Shown: positions 15,984 through 29,411, counted from the first letter of the stretch. The stretch: 64,000 nucleotides of DNA from Sphingopyxis witflariensis (GCF_002205635.1 NZ_NISJ01000004.1:248001-312000), one strand, 5' to 3'. Numbers and translations are program-made. The notes: generated by a model from the letters alone, not told the origin.

Positions 15984-16498
15984 CAATCGCCGCCCCGCTC
16001 GTCCGACTTCGCACGCTGACGCTCGATCACCGCGATCCGCCGCAGTATCTCGGCATCGGTTTCCTCGGCGGTCGGCCGCTGGCGCGCGTTCAACCGCACG
16101 CGCTTTGCCCGCCCTCCCTCGATGCTCGCGCGATGCTTGTTCATCAGGTCGATCGCCTGCGCCACTGTCATCGCGCCGACCGCGGGCGGCGCATCGGGCG
16201 CATCGTCGCGCGACGCCTCGATCGTCAGGATCGCCCGCTCGACCAGTGCGGTTTCCAGCCGCACATAGCCCGTTTCGATCGCCGCCTGCCACGCAGCGGC
16301 AAAGGCCGCATCGCGCTGGCGCATCTTATACGCCGTCGACGGCGCAAAGCCCGCTTCGGCCGCCGCCCGGCGCACATTACAGCTGCCCGCAAGCGCATCG
16401 AGAAAGGCCTGCCGCTGTTCCTCGGTCACATTTTTGTCCTGCGGCTGCCGCTCCATCAACGTGCGACCGCATCCGCCCTGAATCACCGGATCATCCAT
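15983..16498 (-). CDS. Small terminase-like DNA-binding protein (GTA gp1 position)
   Basis: A 171-aa protein, first gene of the cluster. An N-terminal helix-turn-helix-like region reads RQAFLDALAGSCNVRRAAAEAGFAPSTAY, fitting a small terminase that recognises DNA for packaging. The middle has WQAAIETGYVRLETALVERA and the C-terminus NARQRPTAEETDAEILRRIA. I chose the ATG at 16498; a TTG at 16543 and an ATG at 16456 are alternatives. The upstream region (16499-16640) should hold the cluster promoter, but I could not identify it. Confidence 0.78.
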   Translation of the reverse strand: MDDPVIQGGCGRTLMERQPQDKNVTEEQRQAFLDALAGSCNVRRAAAEAGFAPSTAYKMRQRDAAFAAAWQAAIETGYVRLETALVERAILTIEASRDDAPDAPPAVGAMTVAQAIDLMNKHRASIEGGRAKRVRLNARQRPTAEETDAEILRRIAVIERQRAKSDERGGD

Positions 16499-16642
16499 AT
16501 CGCCACACCCCAAAACGCAGTCGGGCCGGAACACCCCCGACAACGGGGCACCGGCCCGACTCGCAATTCTTCATGATGTGATACTTGTGCCATATCAGCG
16601 TGACGATGTCAATAGAAAATAACCCATATGGTTATTGTCATC

Positions 16643-16718
16643 ATCCCCTCCCGCAAGCGGGAGGGGCAGCGAGACTTGGTCCGGCGCCAGCCGGGCCTAG
16701 TCGCAGCGGGGTGGGCAG
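16643..16718. repeat. Dispersed hairpin repeat, family R1, copy c
   Basis: Same design as the copies at 2391 and 6002: CCCTCCCGCAAGCGGGAGGG hairpin, GCAGCGAGACTT, a variable inner stem (GGTCCGGC GCCA GCCGGGCC) and TAGTCGCAGCGGGGTGGGCAG. Here it lies between divergent genes (small terminase minus, M28 peptidase plus), so a simple terminator role does not fit. Confidence 0.85.
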
Positions 16719-16812
16719 AAGCGCAGCCCGCTAGAACGAAACACCCCTCATCATTTCACCAACCCAACCCGCCATGCTAGACAGACCCTCGTTCAACCGG
16801 GAGCCAATCATC

Positions 16813-18510
16813 ATGTCCTCGCGCCTTACCGCCACCCTCATCCTCGCCGCGCTTGCGACACCCGCCACCGCCCAAACCACGGCCCCCGCGCCCGCCGTCG
16901 CCCAAACCCCATCGCACCCCGCCATCGACCCCGCCAATCTCACCACCACCGTCCGCACCCTCGCCTCCGACCTGTTCGAGGGCCGCGCGCCGAGAACGGC
17001 GGGGGAGGACCGCACGATCGGCTATCTGATCGGCAAGTTCGAATCGCTGGGGCTCGAACCCGGCGGCGCCGACGGCGGCTGGACCCAGCCCGTCCCGCTG
17101 CTCCACACCCGCCTCGGCGCGCCGACGACGCTGCAATTCGATCGCGCGGGCACGGCCCAGCCGCTGACGCAGGGCGAGGATATCTATGTCTCGACCCTCC
17201 AGCCCGCCGACATCGCCGCCGTCGCCAAGGCGCCGCTGGTCTTCGTCGGCTATGGCGTCACCGCCCCCGAACGCGGGTGGGACGATTTCAAGGGTCAGGA
17301 TCTGAAGGGCAAGGTCGCGGTCTTCCTGATCAACGACCCCGATTTCTCCGCCATCAAGGGCGAGCCCGTCGCGGATAAATTCGGCGGCCGGACGATGACC
17401 TATTATGGCCGCTGGACCTATAAGTTCGAAGAAGCCTCGCGGCGCGGCGCGATCGCGGCGCTGATCGTCCACGACACCGACGGCGTCGGCTATGGCTGGA
17501 ATGTCGTCAAAAGCAGCGGCGGCGAAAATTTCGATATTGTGCGCGCGCCCGACAAGGTCACCAGCCTCGCGCTGCAGGGATGGCTGTCGGGCGATATGGC
17601 GAAGCGGCTTTTCACCAGCGCAGGGCTCGATCTCGCCAAGCTGCGCATCGCCGCGCGCCGTGCCGACTTCCGCCCGGTGACGCTGCCCGGCGTGACCTTC
17701 GACGCCGCGATCCCGGTGAGCCACGACGTCGTGCAAAGCCGCAATGTCCTTGCCAAAATCACCGGTGCCAAGCGCCCCGACGAGGTGGTGATGTTCGGCG
17801 CCCATTGGGACGCCTATGGCGAAGGCCCGCCCGACGCCGCGGGACGCATCTACCGCGCCGGCGCCAATGACGATGCTCTCGGCACCGCCGGCCTCCTCGA
17901 AATCGCCCGGCTGTTCAAGGCCGCCCCCGCCCCCGACCGCAGCCTCGTCTTCGCGCTCTGGTCGGCCGAGGAACGCGGGCTGCTCGGCTCCGAAACCTAT
18001 GCCAATGCGCCGCTCTATCCGCTCGAAAAGACCGTCGCGAACCTGACGCTCGACATCCTCCAGACCGCAGGCAAGGCCAGGGACGTCATCCTCGTCGGCA
18101 AGGGGCAGGGCAGCCTGGAGGATGATCTCGCGCGCCACGCCGCGCTACAGGGCCGCACCGTCAGCGTCGAAAGCCTCCCCGAACGGGGTCTCTTCTACCG
18201 CGCCGACCATTTCAGCTTTGCCAAGCGGGGCGTCCCCGTGCTGCTCCTCATGGGCATCGCGGGCGCCTCCGACCTCGCAAAGGGCGGCAAACCTGCGGGG
18301 CAGGCGTGGGTCGATGCCTATACCGGCCAATGCTATCATCAGGCCTGCGACGCGTGGGACAAAAATTGGGACCTCACCGGCGCGGTCGAGGATATCGCGA
18401 TCACTTATACGATCGGCAAGGAACTGGCGAATTCGGCCCGCTGGCCGACCTGGAAAGACGGGTCGGAGTTCAAAGGCATCCGCGACCAAAGCGCGGCTGC
18501 AAGAAAGTAA
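16813..18510 (+). CDS. Secreted M28-family metallopeptidase
   Basis: A 565-aa exported zinc peptidase. A Sec signal peptide (MSSRLTATLILAALATPATAQ) is followed by a PA-like inserted domain (VFVGYGVTAPERGWDDFKGQ) and the M28 catalytic domain from about residue 310. Zinc/catalytic residues are visible in VVMFGAHWDAYG (His), RAGANDDALGTAG (Asp), WSAEERGLLGSE (Glu pair) and QCYHQACDAW (His). The family removes N-terminal residues from peptides in the periplasm. I chose the ATG at 16813 because the signal peptide starts there; an ATG 39 bases earlier adds residues unlike a leader. Confidence 0.92.
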   Translation: MSSRLTATLILAALATPATAQTTAPAPAVAQTPSHPAIDPANLTTTVRTLASDLFEGRAPRTAGEDRTIGYLIGKFESLGLEPGGADGGWTQPVPLLHTRLGAPTTLQFDRAGTAQPLTQGEDIYVSTLQPADIAAVAKAPLVFVGYGVTAPERGWDDFKGQDLKGKVAVFLINDPDFSAIKGEPVADKFGGRTMTYYGRWTYKFEEASRRGAIAALIVHDTDGVGYGWNVVKSSGGENFDIVRAPDKVTSLALQGWLSGDMAKRLFTSAGLDLAKLRIAARRADFRPVTLPGVTFDAAIPVSHDVVQSRNVLAKITGAKRPDEVVMFGAHWDAYGEGPPDAAGRIYRAGANDDALGTAGLLEIARLFKAAPAPDRSLVFALWSAEERGLLGSETYANAPLYPLEKTVANLTLDILQTAGKARDVILVGKGQGSLEDDLARHAALQGRTVSVESLPERGLFYRADHFSFAKRGVPVLLLMGIAGASDLAKGGKPAGQAWVDAYTGQCYHQACDAWDKNWDLTGAVEDIAITYTIGKELANSARWPTWKDGSEFKGIRDQSAAARK

Positions 18511-18538
18511 ACATCCCCCTGCGAGACTTACCCAAAAT

Positions 18539-18634
18539 CGTCATTGCGAGGAGCGAAGCGACGCGGCAATCTCCAGCCATCGAACCCGACTGAGGCCGAT
18601 AGCTGGAGATTGCTTCGCTCCGCTCGCAATGACG
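18539..18634. repeat. Inverted repeat family R3 (TCATTGCGAGGAGCGAAGC type)
   Basis: A 96-bp long hairpin: left arm CGTCATTGCGAG...GCAATCTCCAG, right arm CTGGAGATTGC...CTCGCAATGACG. The TCATTGCGAGGAGCGAAGC motif is a widespread intergenic repeat in many bacteria. It lies between convergent genes and could end transcription from both sides; that role is inferred. Confidence 0.85.
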
Positions 18635-18667
18635 GCGACAATCAAGCTCCAAGGCCCAATCCCCCCC

Positions 18668-19387
18668 TCACCCCGCATCGTGAAAAATCACCCCCAGCGT
18701 GTGCCGCGACCCCGACCGCACCTCGCTCACCCCGTGCCGCATCATCACCCGATAATCGCCGCGACTCCCCTTCACCGGCCGCACATTGACCGCAAACACC
18801 ACCGCATCGCCCTTGCCCAGCGGCACCACCGCCGCGCGCGACTGCATCCGCGGCCGCTGCTCGGTCAGCACAAATTCGCCGCCGCCGAAATCGCTACCGG
18901 GCTGGGAAAGCAGCACCGCAACCTGCAACGGAAACACATGCTCGCCGTACAGATCCTGATGCAGGCAATTATAATCGCCCGGTCCATATTTCAGCAGCAG
19001 CGGCGTCGGCCGCGCCTGCCCCGCATCATGGCAGCGCGCCAGAAATTCGGCATGGTCGGCGGGAAAGCGCACATCCATCCGCATCCGCTCGTGCCAGCGG
19101 TTCGCGATAGGCGCCAGCCGCGGATATAGCTCGCCCCGCAGCGCGCCGACCAGCGGCGGCAGCGGATAGGCGAAATAGCGATATTCGCCGCACCCGAACC
19201 CGTGCCGCGCCATATGCACCCGGCTGCGAAACAGCGCGTCGCGGTCATAGAGCCCCGCGACCCCGTCGCATTGGTCGTCGCTCAGCAATCCGGGCAGCAC
19301 CGCCCAGCCGTCACGGTCGAGCGCCATCGCCACCGCATCCCGGTCCAGCGCCGCGATCCGCGCGCTCATGTCCATGTCATATATCAT
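18668..19387 (-). CDS. 2OG-Fe(II) oxygenase
   Basis: A 239-aa non-heme iron dioxygenase. The iron site is HxD in CLHQDLYGEH, with the distal His in MMRHGVSEV or SRHTLGVIFHDA and the 2-oxoglutarate arginine probably in VRSGSRHT. The N-terminal part (DRDGWAVLPGLLSDDQC) is typical of prolyl-hydroxylase-like proteins of the Oxygenase-NA type (PF09859). The substrate is unknown; members have been suggested to hydroxylate proteins. The start could also be a few codons later at MSARI. Confidence 0.82.
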   Translation of the reverse strand: MIYDMDMSARIAALDRDAVAMALDRDGWAVLPGLLSDDQCDGVAGLYDRDALFRSRVHMARHGFGCGEYRYFAYPLPPLVGALRGELYPRLAPIANRWHERMRMDVRFPADHAEFLARCHDAGQARPTPLLLKYGPGDYNCLHQDLYGEHVFPLQVAVLLSQPGSDFGGGEFVLTEQRPRMQSRAAVVPLGKGDAVVFAVNVRPVKGSRGDYRVMMRHGVSEVRSGSRHTLGVIFHDAG

Positions 19388-19456
19388 GCCCGCGCCCTGC
19401 CAGCCGCCGCACCCGCCCGCGCCCCGTTTCTTGCGCTCAAATTCTCCGCGTCGCGA

Positions 19457-20506
19457 TCAACAGCCCGGTTTCGCCTGCATCGCCGTCGGCCAGCGCAGTT
19501 CATAAGTGACGAGGAAGCCGTCATGGTCGGACAATTGCGGCCCGCGCGGCCCGCCGTCGAACATCGCCTCGACCTTGATCGGGCGCACCGTCAGCCGCTC
19601 GCCATCGGCGAAAAATTGCAGGTCCTGCGTGTCCATCCACGGTGCGTCGCCGTCCCACGACATTTTGACGTCGCACCCCGCGCCCGGATCGACGCAGACC
19701 TCGTGCACCAGAGTCAGCGGGTGATAGCGCGAGAATTCCTCCCAGCGCGGCTCCGAATGACGCATGTTGAAATCGCCGCCAAAGATCAGCGGAAACGCCA
19801 GATCCTGCGTCCGCGCAATAAACTCCGACGCCGCGACCGCCTGCCGCGCATGCGCCTCGCGGTTGCGCGCTTCCGACACGCCCGACGCGCCGCGCGAATT
19901 CATATGGGTGTTATAGATATCGACCGGGGTCGGCACTCCGGGCATCGCGATCCGCGCCAGCATCACCCCCTTGTTCGCAAGGCAGTCGAGCCCGGCGCAG
20001 GCGCGCAGGCCATAGGCATCGAGCGCGGTGTCGACGATCGGATAGCGTGACGCGATCGCCAGCCCGCCGCCGAGCAGCCGGATCCCCGCCTCGCCCTTCA
20101 GCGGCTTCGCCTTGCCGGGGATTTTGTCCTGCCCAGACAGCGAGGGCGGCGTCGTCCGGCGCGGCCCCGGCGCAATCGCCGGATAGCCGCTCGCGGCGAC
20201 CGCGCGTTTCGCTGCGCTGCTGAACATCTCCTGGAACAATATGACATCGGGCGCGGTGCCTTCACCATGCATCGCCGCCAGCCGTTCGCCGATGGCCTTC
20301 AACTCGCGCGCGCGCCCCTTGCGCGCCGGCCAGCCGAGCCCCTCCAGATTATAGGTCAGCACGGTCAGCGTCGCGGTCGCCGCTTCGCCCGATACCGTCA
20401 CCGGCACCGCGGGCGCGGCATCGCACGCCATGACGCGCAGCGGCGGTTTCGGCCCGCACGCGGTCAACGCCAGCGCGGCGATCGCAATCATCCTTGTTCG
20501 TCTCAC
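19457..20506 (-). CDS. Endonuclease/exonuclease/phosphatase-family lipoprotein
   Basis: A 349-aa EEP-superfamily enzyme anchored as a lipoprotein: the signal MIAIAALALTACGPKP has a lipobox (LTAC). Metal and catalytic residues are seen in LTYNLEGLG (Asn), VILFQEMFS (Glu), FGGDFNMRHSEP (Asp/Asn) and PQLSDHDGFLV (Asp/His). This pattern fits a phosphodiesterase acting on nucleic acid, phospholipid or sugar-phosphate substrates at the envelope; the actual substrate cannot be read from sequence. The gene is divergent from the phosphoribosyltransferase gene, with only 43 bases between starts. Confidence 0.85.
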   Translation of the reverse strand: MRRTRMIAIAALALTACGPKPPLRVMACDAAPAVPVTVSGEAATATLTVLTYNLEGLGWPARKGRARELKAIGERLAAMHGEGTAPDVILFQEMFSSAAKRAVAASGYPAIAPGPRRTTPPSLSGQDKIPGKAKPLKGEAGIRLLGGGLAIASRYPIVDTALDAYGLRACAGLDCLANKGVMLARIAMPGVPTPVDIYNTHMNSRGASGVSEARNREAHARQAVAASEFIARTQDLAFPLIFGGDFNMRHSEPRWEEFSRYHPLTLVHEVCVDPGAGCDVKMSWDGDAPWMDTQDLQFFADGERLTVRPIKVEAMFDGGPRGPQLSDHDGFLVTYELRWPTAMQAKPGC

Positions 20507-20549
20507 CCGCGCCCTTTCGTCGCCGTCCGCCAGGCCCTATGTCGGTCAC

Positions 20550-23360
<2,811 letters not shown>

Positions 23361-23975
23361 TCAGGCGCCCGCCGCGGCCCAGGGCGCGGCCTTGGTCATC
23401 GCCCGCGCGAACAAATCCGACTCCACCAGCCCTGCCAGCCAATCGCGCACGCGCCGCGGCGCATGGCCTCCGAACCACGCCGGATCGACACCGGCGAACT
23501 GGCGCACGAACGGAAAGATCGCGACATCGCCGAACCCCCGCCTCGCGCCGTCCAGATAGTCCTGCTCCGCCAGCCGCACGTCCAGCCGCTCCGCCAGCAT
23601 TGCCAGCCCGGCCGAACGATGTTCCAGCGGATCGACGCCATGGCGCCCGGCATATTTGTAGCGGTCGAGATGATGTTTGAACGCCCCGTCAAACTCGGCG
23701 ACCAGCGCCGCATCGCCCCGCGCCAGCCAATCCTCGGGGTCGCCCTGCGCCAGCGCCCAGCGCATGATGTCGACACTCTCGTCGATCACCGCCCCGCCCG
23801 TCAGCACCAGCACCGGCACCGTCCCCTTGGGCGACGCCGCCAGCATCGCCGCCGGCTTGTCGCGCAGCACGACCTCGCGATGCTCATAGGAAGTGCCACT
23901 CACCAGCAAAGCCATCCGCGCCCGCATCGCATAGGGGCAACGGCGAAAGCTGTAGAGGATGGGTCCGTCGTTCAT
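23361..23975 (-). CDS. Glutathione S-transferase-like protein
   Basis: About 204 aa with the thioredoxin-fold N-terminal domain of glutathione transferases: ILYSFRRCPYAMRARMALL (CPYA redox-type site) and the glutathione-binding region SPKGTVPVLVL with the ESVDIM motif. The C-terminal helical domain contains YLDGARRGFGDVAIFPFVRQF, with the N-capping-like aspartate. The Cys-Pro-Tyr site resembles omega/beta-type transferases or glutaredoxin-like thiol transferases. I chose the start at MNDGP (23975); ATG codons at 23990 and 24023 are possible. The substrate is unknown. Confidence 0.85.
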   Translation of the reverse strand: MNDGPILYSFRRCPYAMRARMALLVSGTSYEHREVVLRDKPAAMLAASPKGTVPVLVLTGGAVIDESVDIMRWALAQGDPEDWLARGDAALVAEFDGAFKHHLDRYKYAGRHGVDPLEHRSAGLAMLAERLDVRLAEQDYLDGARRGFGDVAIFPFVRQFAGVDPAWFGGHAPRRVRDWLAGLVESDLFARAMTKAAPWAAAGA

Positions 23976-24244
23976 CGCCAGCGCCATAGCCGATGCCCCG
24001 CCCACCGCAAAACCCGGTCTCACCCCAGTTCAACGTCGCCCATTTCATCGTCACCTCCGACTTGATCGGGGTCCAGCTTTCCGATGGCAGCGCATGGCGC
24101 GGCGCAAGAGAAACGAACCTCGCGGCAAGCCGCCCCGAAAGTTCGCCGAACCGAAGCGCCCGGAGCTTGGAGCAGCGGACAGTTCAGCGAAGCGCCATCT
24201 TTGCATTTCTAATCTGATCCGAAGGGGGAAGACGGAGAAGATAA

Positions 24245-24637
24245 ATGTTCCTGCTCAAGAAACTGGCATTGACCGCGCTGATCGGCGCCAGCGCCTTCGC
24301 CGCACTGCCCGCCGAAGCCGAAGCGCGCGACCGACACCATCGCCATTCCTATTACAGTCACCGTGACAATGATCGCTATCGCGATTATCGGCGCGATTAT
24401 CGGCGCGACTACCGGCGTGATGACCGCCGCGACTATCGCCGCAGCCATTACCGCGACCGGCGCTATTATTGCCGACGCGGCAGCGGAACGACGGGGCTGA
24501 TCGTCGGGGGTGCCGCCGGCGCCCTGCTCGGCCGCGAAGTCGATCGCTACGGCGACCGGGTTCCAGGCACGATCATCGGCGGCGCCGCAGGTGCACTGCT
24601 CGGCCGCGAGATCGATCGCGGCGGTCGCCGCTGCTAG
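24245..24637 (+). CDS. Exported glycine-zipper protein with DYRRD repeats
   Basis: A 130-aa envelope protein. A signal peptide (MFLLKKLALTALIGASAFAALPAEAEA) leads into a His/Tyr/Arg/Asp-rich region with imperfect tandem DYRRD units, then a duplicated glycine-zipper segment (GLIVGGAAGALLGREVDRYG and GTIIGGAAGALLGREIDRGG). Such glycine-zipper 2TM domains resemble the outer-membrane lipoprotein SlyB/Rickettsia 17-kDa antigen family. A role in envelope integrity or stress is inferred. The 269-base region upstream (23976-24244) shows no other gene and probably holds the promoter; GGGGGAAG is a possible ribosome site. Confidence 0.8.
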   Translation: MFLLKKLALTALIGASAFAALPAEAEARDRHHRHSYYSHRDNDRYRDYRRDYRRDYRRDDRRDYRRSHYRDRRYYCRRGSGTTGLIVGGAAGALLGREVDRYGDRVPGTIIGGAAGALLGREIDRGGRRC

Positions 24638-24751
24638 TTCGGCGATGCGGGCGGCCCGTCGCTCGTGCCCAGCGCGAGCGACGGCCCGCATGGCCTGTGC
24701 CGTCTTCTCCGTGCAATGCGCTCATTGCGGACGGATCGCCATCGGCCGCTA

Positions 24752-25225
24752 TCACTGAGCAACCAGTTCGGCGGCAAGCGCCGTATCTTCGGCAGCGGTG
24801 GCTCCTGAGAGGCCGAGCGCTCCAATCACGCGACCATTTGCAACGATGGGCACGCCCCCGCCAATCGCGACGAAGCCCTCAGCGGACAGAAGCGACAGTC
24901 GGCCGCTCTGGACCCTCTCCTGGGCGCTGGCAGTCGTCAGGCGAAAGCGCGCCGAGGTTCGAGCCTTTTTCTGCGCAAGTTCGATCGAACCATAGGGCAC
25001 GTCATCCATTCGGGCGAAGGCAACTAGCTCGCCCGATGGTTCCACGACGGCAATGGCCATTTTGAGGCCGAGCGCTCGGCTTCGCTCGATTGCACGCTGG
25101 ATCAGGGTAAGCGCATCGCTCGTACCGATCGGCGCGCCGTAACCGACTGGCGGCGATGCGGCGGGTGTTTCGGCGAGAGCCGCAGTCGACATCAGGATGG
25201 CGCACGCCAGAGCTATCATTCGCAT
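24752..25225 (-). CDS. Exported GlcG/HbpS-type heme-binding protein
   Basis: A 157-aa protein with a signal peptide (MRMIALACAILMSTAALAE) and a single GlcG/HbpS domain (PF03928). Typical features are ALTLIQRAIERSRALGLKMAIAVV, GELVAFARMDDVPYGSI, AQKKARTSARF and a closing GGVPIVANGRVIGALGLSGA. Proteins of this family bind heme or act as small-molecule sensors or enzymes; the ligand is unknown here. It lies upstream of two aldo/keto reductase genes on the same strand but is probably the last gene of that run. Confidence 0.85.
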   Translation of the reverse strand: MRMIALACAILMSTAALAETPAASPPVGYGAPIGTSDALTLIQRAIERSRALGLKMAIAVVEPSGELVAFARMDDVPYGSIELAQKKARTSARFRLTTASAQERVQSGRLSLLSAEGFVAIGGGVPIVANGRVIGALGLSGATAAEDTALAAELVAQ

Positions 25226-25260
25226 CAGATCATTCTCCCCTTCCGAATGAGTGGCACAGG

Positions 25261-26400
<1,140 letters not shown>

Positions 26401-26405
26401 GCTGC

Positions 26406-27464
<1,059 letters not shown>

Positions 27465-27530
27465 TTACCGCGTGTGCGTTTGAAAGATTAGCGACTATAA
27501 TCGGGATGAAGTCATATCGAGGATTCATCA

Positions 27531-28424
27531 ATGAAGCGCGAAGATCTCGGCGACCTGACGGCGTTCCTCATGGTCGCCCGGGAACAAAGCTTTACCCGTG
27601 CCGCTGCCCGGCTTGGCACCTCGCAATCGGCGCTCAGCCATACGATACGGCGCCTCGAAGAGCGATTGGGGATCCGGCTTCTAACCCGAACGACACGAAA
27701 GGTTTCGGTGACCGACGCGGGGGAGCGGCTGTTGGCACGGCTTGTCCCGGCCATGAGCGAGATCGAGGCGGGATTGGCCGAGCTGACCGAGTTCAAAGAC
27801 AAGCCCGCCGGTACGATCCGGATCACGACGTCCGAACATGCGGCCACAACGCTGATCTGGCCCGCGCTCGAAACGCTCCTGCCGGATTATCCCGAAGTCC
27901 ATGTTGAGCTCAGCCTGAACAACGGCTTTGTCGATATTGTCGCCGATCGCTTCGACGCGGGCGTCCGGCTCGGCGAGTCGGTTGCCAAGGATATGATCGC
28001 AGTGCGGATCGGCCCTGAGCTCCGATTGGCTGCGGTCGCAGCGCCCGCATATTTCGAGTGCAACCCTGCGCCGAAAACGCCGTTCGACCTTTCCCGCCAT
28101 CGCTGCATCAACATCCGGCAGCAGAGCTCGGGCGGGCTCTATTCCTGGGAGTTCGAAAAAGACGGTCGCGAGGTCCGCGTTCGCGTCGATGGCCAACTGA
28201 CCTTCAACGCCTCCCCGCTGATCATCAAGGCTGCGCAAGCGGGTCTGGGCATGGCATTGATCATGGAAGATATTGTGGCGCCCATGCTCGCCGACGGCTC
28301 GCTCCTCCGGGTACTGGAGGACTGGTGCCCGCCTTTTCCGGGCTATCATCTCTATTACCCCAGCCGCCGACAGCCCTCCGCCGCTTTTGCTCTGGTCCTG
28401 GAGGCCCTCCGAAATCGCGGGTGA
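27531..28424 (+). CDS. LysR-family transcriptional regulator
   Basis: A 297-aa LysR-type regulator. The N-terminal winged helix-turn-helix is FLMVAREQSFTRAAARLGTSQSALSHTIRRLE, followed by the substrate-binding domain (GTIRITTSEHAATTLIWP, VELSLNNGFVDIV, and MALIMEDIVAPMLADGSLLR). It resembles the group that controls adjacent reductases. It is divergent from the two aldo/keto reductase genes, the classic layout for a LysR regulator and its targets, so binding in the 27396-27530 gap is likely. I could not fix a T-N11-A box with confidence. Confidence 0.92.
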   Translation: MKREDLGDLTAFLMVAREQSFTRAAARLGTSQSALSHTIRRLEERLGIRLLTRTTRKVSVTDAGERLLARLVPAMSEIEAGLAELTEFKDKPAGTIRITTSEHAATTLIWPALETLLPDYPEVHVELSLNNGFVDIVADRFDAGVRLGESVAKDMIAVRIGPELRLAAVAAPAYFECNPAPKTPFDLSRHRCINIRQQSSGGLYSWEFEKDGREVRVRVDGQLTFNASPLIIKAAQAGLGMALIMEDIVAPMLADGSLLRVLEDWCPPFPGYHLYYPSRRQPSAAFALVLEALRNRG

Positions 28425-28482
28425 GCGTTCGAGCGGCCTGCGATGTCAGTCACCCGATCATCAACGGCCCACCCGCCCCCAA

Positions 28483-28956
28483 TCACCCCGTCGGCACCCT
28501 AAACTTCAGCCCCTGCAGCTTGACGACCCGGTCGTCGACACACAGCGGCGCCGCGATCAGGCGCATCCAGCGGCGCGACGCCTGTGCGGGCTGGATTTCG
28601 ACGTCGAGGGTGAAGCCGCGCCGGTGCTTGATTGCATAGGCGCGCAATTTCTCCATCGCCGCGCGCGACCCCTCGCAATAAAGGGCCGCGGTTTCGTCGC
28701 GCACAAGCGCCGCGCCGCGCGGGATGCCGAAAATATCATAGACTTCGCCCGACCAGCTCAGCCGGTTATTATCATCGAGATCGCATTCCCATTTCCCTGG
28801 CCGCGCGCGCGCGAATCCCGCCTCGCCCAGGACATTGACCCCATCGGGGAGCGAATCGAGCGAGTCATAGCCATGGACTTGCCCCAGCTCGAAATGGCGC
28901 TCGCGCTCATACAGCGCCCAGCTGTGATGTACGGGCAAAGGGTGGGTCTGTTTCAA
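28483..28956 (-). CDS. PAS-domain protein
   Basis: About 157 aa consisting mostly of one PAS fold: KWECDLDDNNRLSWSGEVYD, IFGIPRGAALV and a closing beta segment RGFTLDVEIQPAQASRRWMR with LIAAPLCVDDRVVKLQG. There is no attached kinase, cyclase or HTH domain, so it may be a stand-alone sensor or a partner protein. No ATG precedes the conserved part; TTG at 28956 (MKQTHPLPVHH) is the best start, lying just downstream of the RNase H-like gene on the same strand. The start choice is uncertain. Confidence 0.68.
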   Translation of the reverse strand: MKQTHPLPVHHSWALYERERHFELGQVHGYDSLDSLPDGVNVLGEAGFARARPGKWECDLDDNNRLSWSGEVYDIFGIPRGAALVRDETAALYCEGSRAAMEKLRAYAIKHRRGFTLDVEIQPAQASRRWMRLIAAPLCVDDRVVKLQGLKFRVPTG

Positions 28957-29000
28957 CGTGCTGGCCTGTCGTTGTGTCGTTTGGGAATAGGCGACGCCGC

Positions 29001-29411
29001 TTAACGATTGATGAGGGCGCTTTCCAGTGCCCGCGTCATCGCGCGCTCCAGCGCGACCCCGGCCAGATTTTGCGCGCGCCCGACATGGCGGATGCGTGGG
29101 CCGGGGCCAGGGCCGACAAGTTCGCGGAACGTCGCCAGGTGGCGGGCATGGTCGCCGCGGCACGGCACCCGCCCCATCGCCTGCTCGATCACCGCCAGCG
29201 CATCGCCGACCAGTATAAAATCGCTCAGCCCGCGCGCCTTCGCCAGCCGCAGCGCCGCGATCAGCGCCAGCCATTCGGCCTCCATCGCGGTCCCCTCTCC
29301 GGCGTTATGGTCGATCAGCGCGGCGCCACCGATCACCACCGCGGTCGCCATAGCCCCCGGATTGGGCCGGCATCCGCCATCGAAAAAGATTTTCACGCGC
29401 GCGCTTCCCAT
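29001..29411 (-). CDS. RNase H-like (reverse-transcriptase-like, RVT_3) protein
   Basis: A 136-aa RNase H-fold protein. Catalytic acidic residues are present in IFFDGGCRPNPGAMA (Asp), AMEAEWLALIAALRLA (Glu) and DFILVGDALAVIEQAMG (Asp). The fourth position, normally acidic near the C-terminus, falls in RAQNLAGVALERA and appears to be asparagine. It may cut RNA in RNA-DNA hybrids, or may be a structural relative with weak activity. It is divergent from corA. Confidence 0.8.
   Translation of the reverse strand: MGSARVKIFFDGGCRPNPGAMATAVVIGGAALIDHNAGEGTAMEAEWLALIAALRLAKARGLSDFILVGDALAVIEQAMGRVPCRGDHARHLATFRELVGPGPGPRIRHVGRAQNLAGVALERAMTRALESALINR

Larger units (their letters stand above)
1..16498 (-). 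mobile_element. Gene transfer agent (GTA)-like head-tail cluster
   Basis: The minus-strand genes follow the order of alphaproteobacterial GTAs of the RcGTA type: terminase, portal, protease, capsid, connector gp6, gp8, gp9, gp10, chaperone, short tape measure, gp12, gp13, gp14, gp15. There is no integrase, replication or lysis gene in the cluster. The very short tape measure (191 aa) fits a short-tailed GTA particle. Unlike a decayed prophage, nearly every structural gene is intact. Additions to the standard layout are a fibre gene set between capsid and gp6, a TIM-barrel fusion to gp12, and a plus-strand gene between gp9 and gp8. The left end runs off the window. GTA rather than ordinary prophage is inferred from gene order. 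Confidence 0.85.

Noticed and set aside
1-16498. The left cluster as an ordinary degraded prophage
   Set aside because: Structural genes are almost all intact, the order is that of GTAs, the tape measure is very short, and there are no integrase, replication or lysis genes in view.
2391-16718. R1 and R2 repeats as insertion sequences
   Set aside because: They are too short for a transposase and lack target-site duplications I could identify. Hairpin REP-like elements fit better.
16777-18138. A 453-codon minus-strand frame opposite the M28 peptidase
   Set aside because: It has no recognisable domain and is explained by the codon bias of the peptidase gene with its signal peptide and zinc motifs.
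24370-24480. Short tandem repeats resembling a CRISPR-like array
   Set aside because: The units are about 15 bases, contiguous, in frame and code for DYRRD; there are no spacers.
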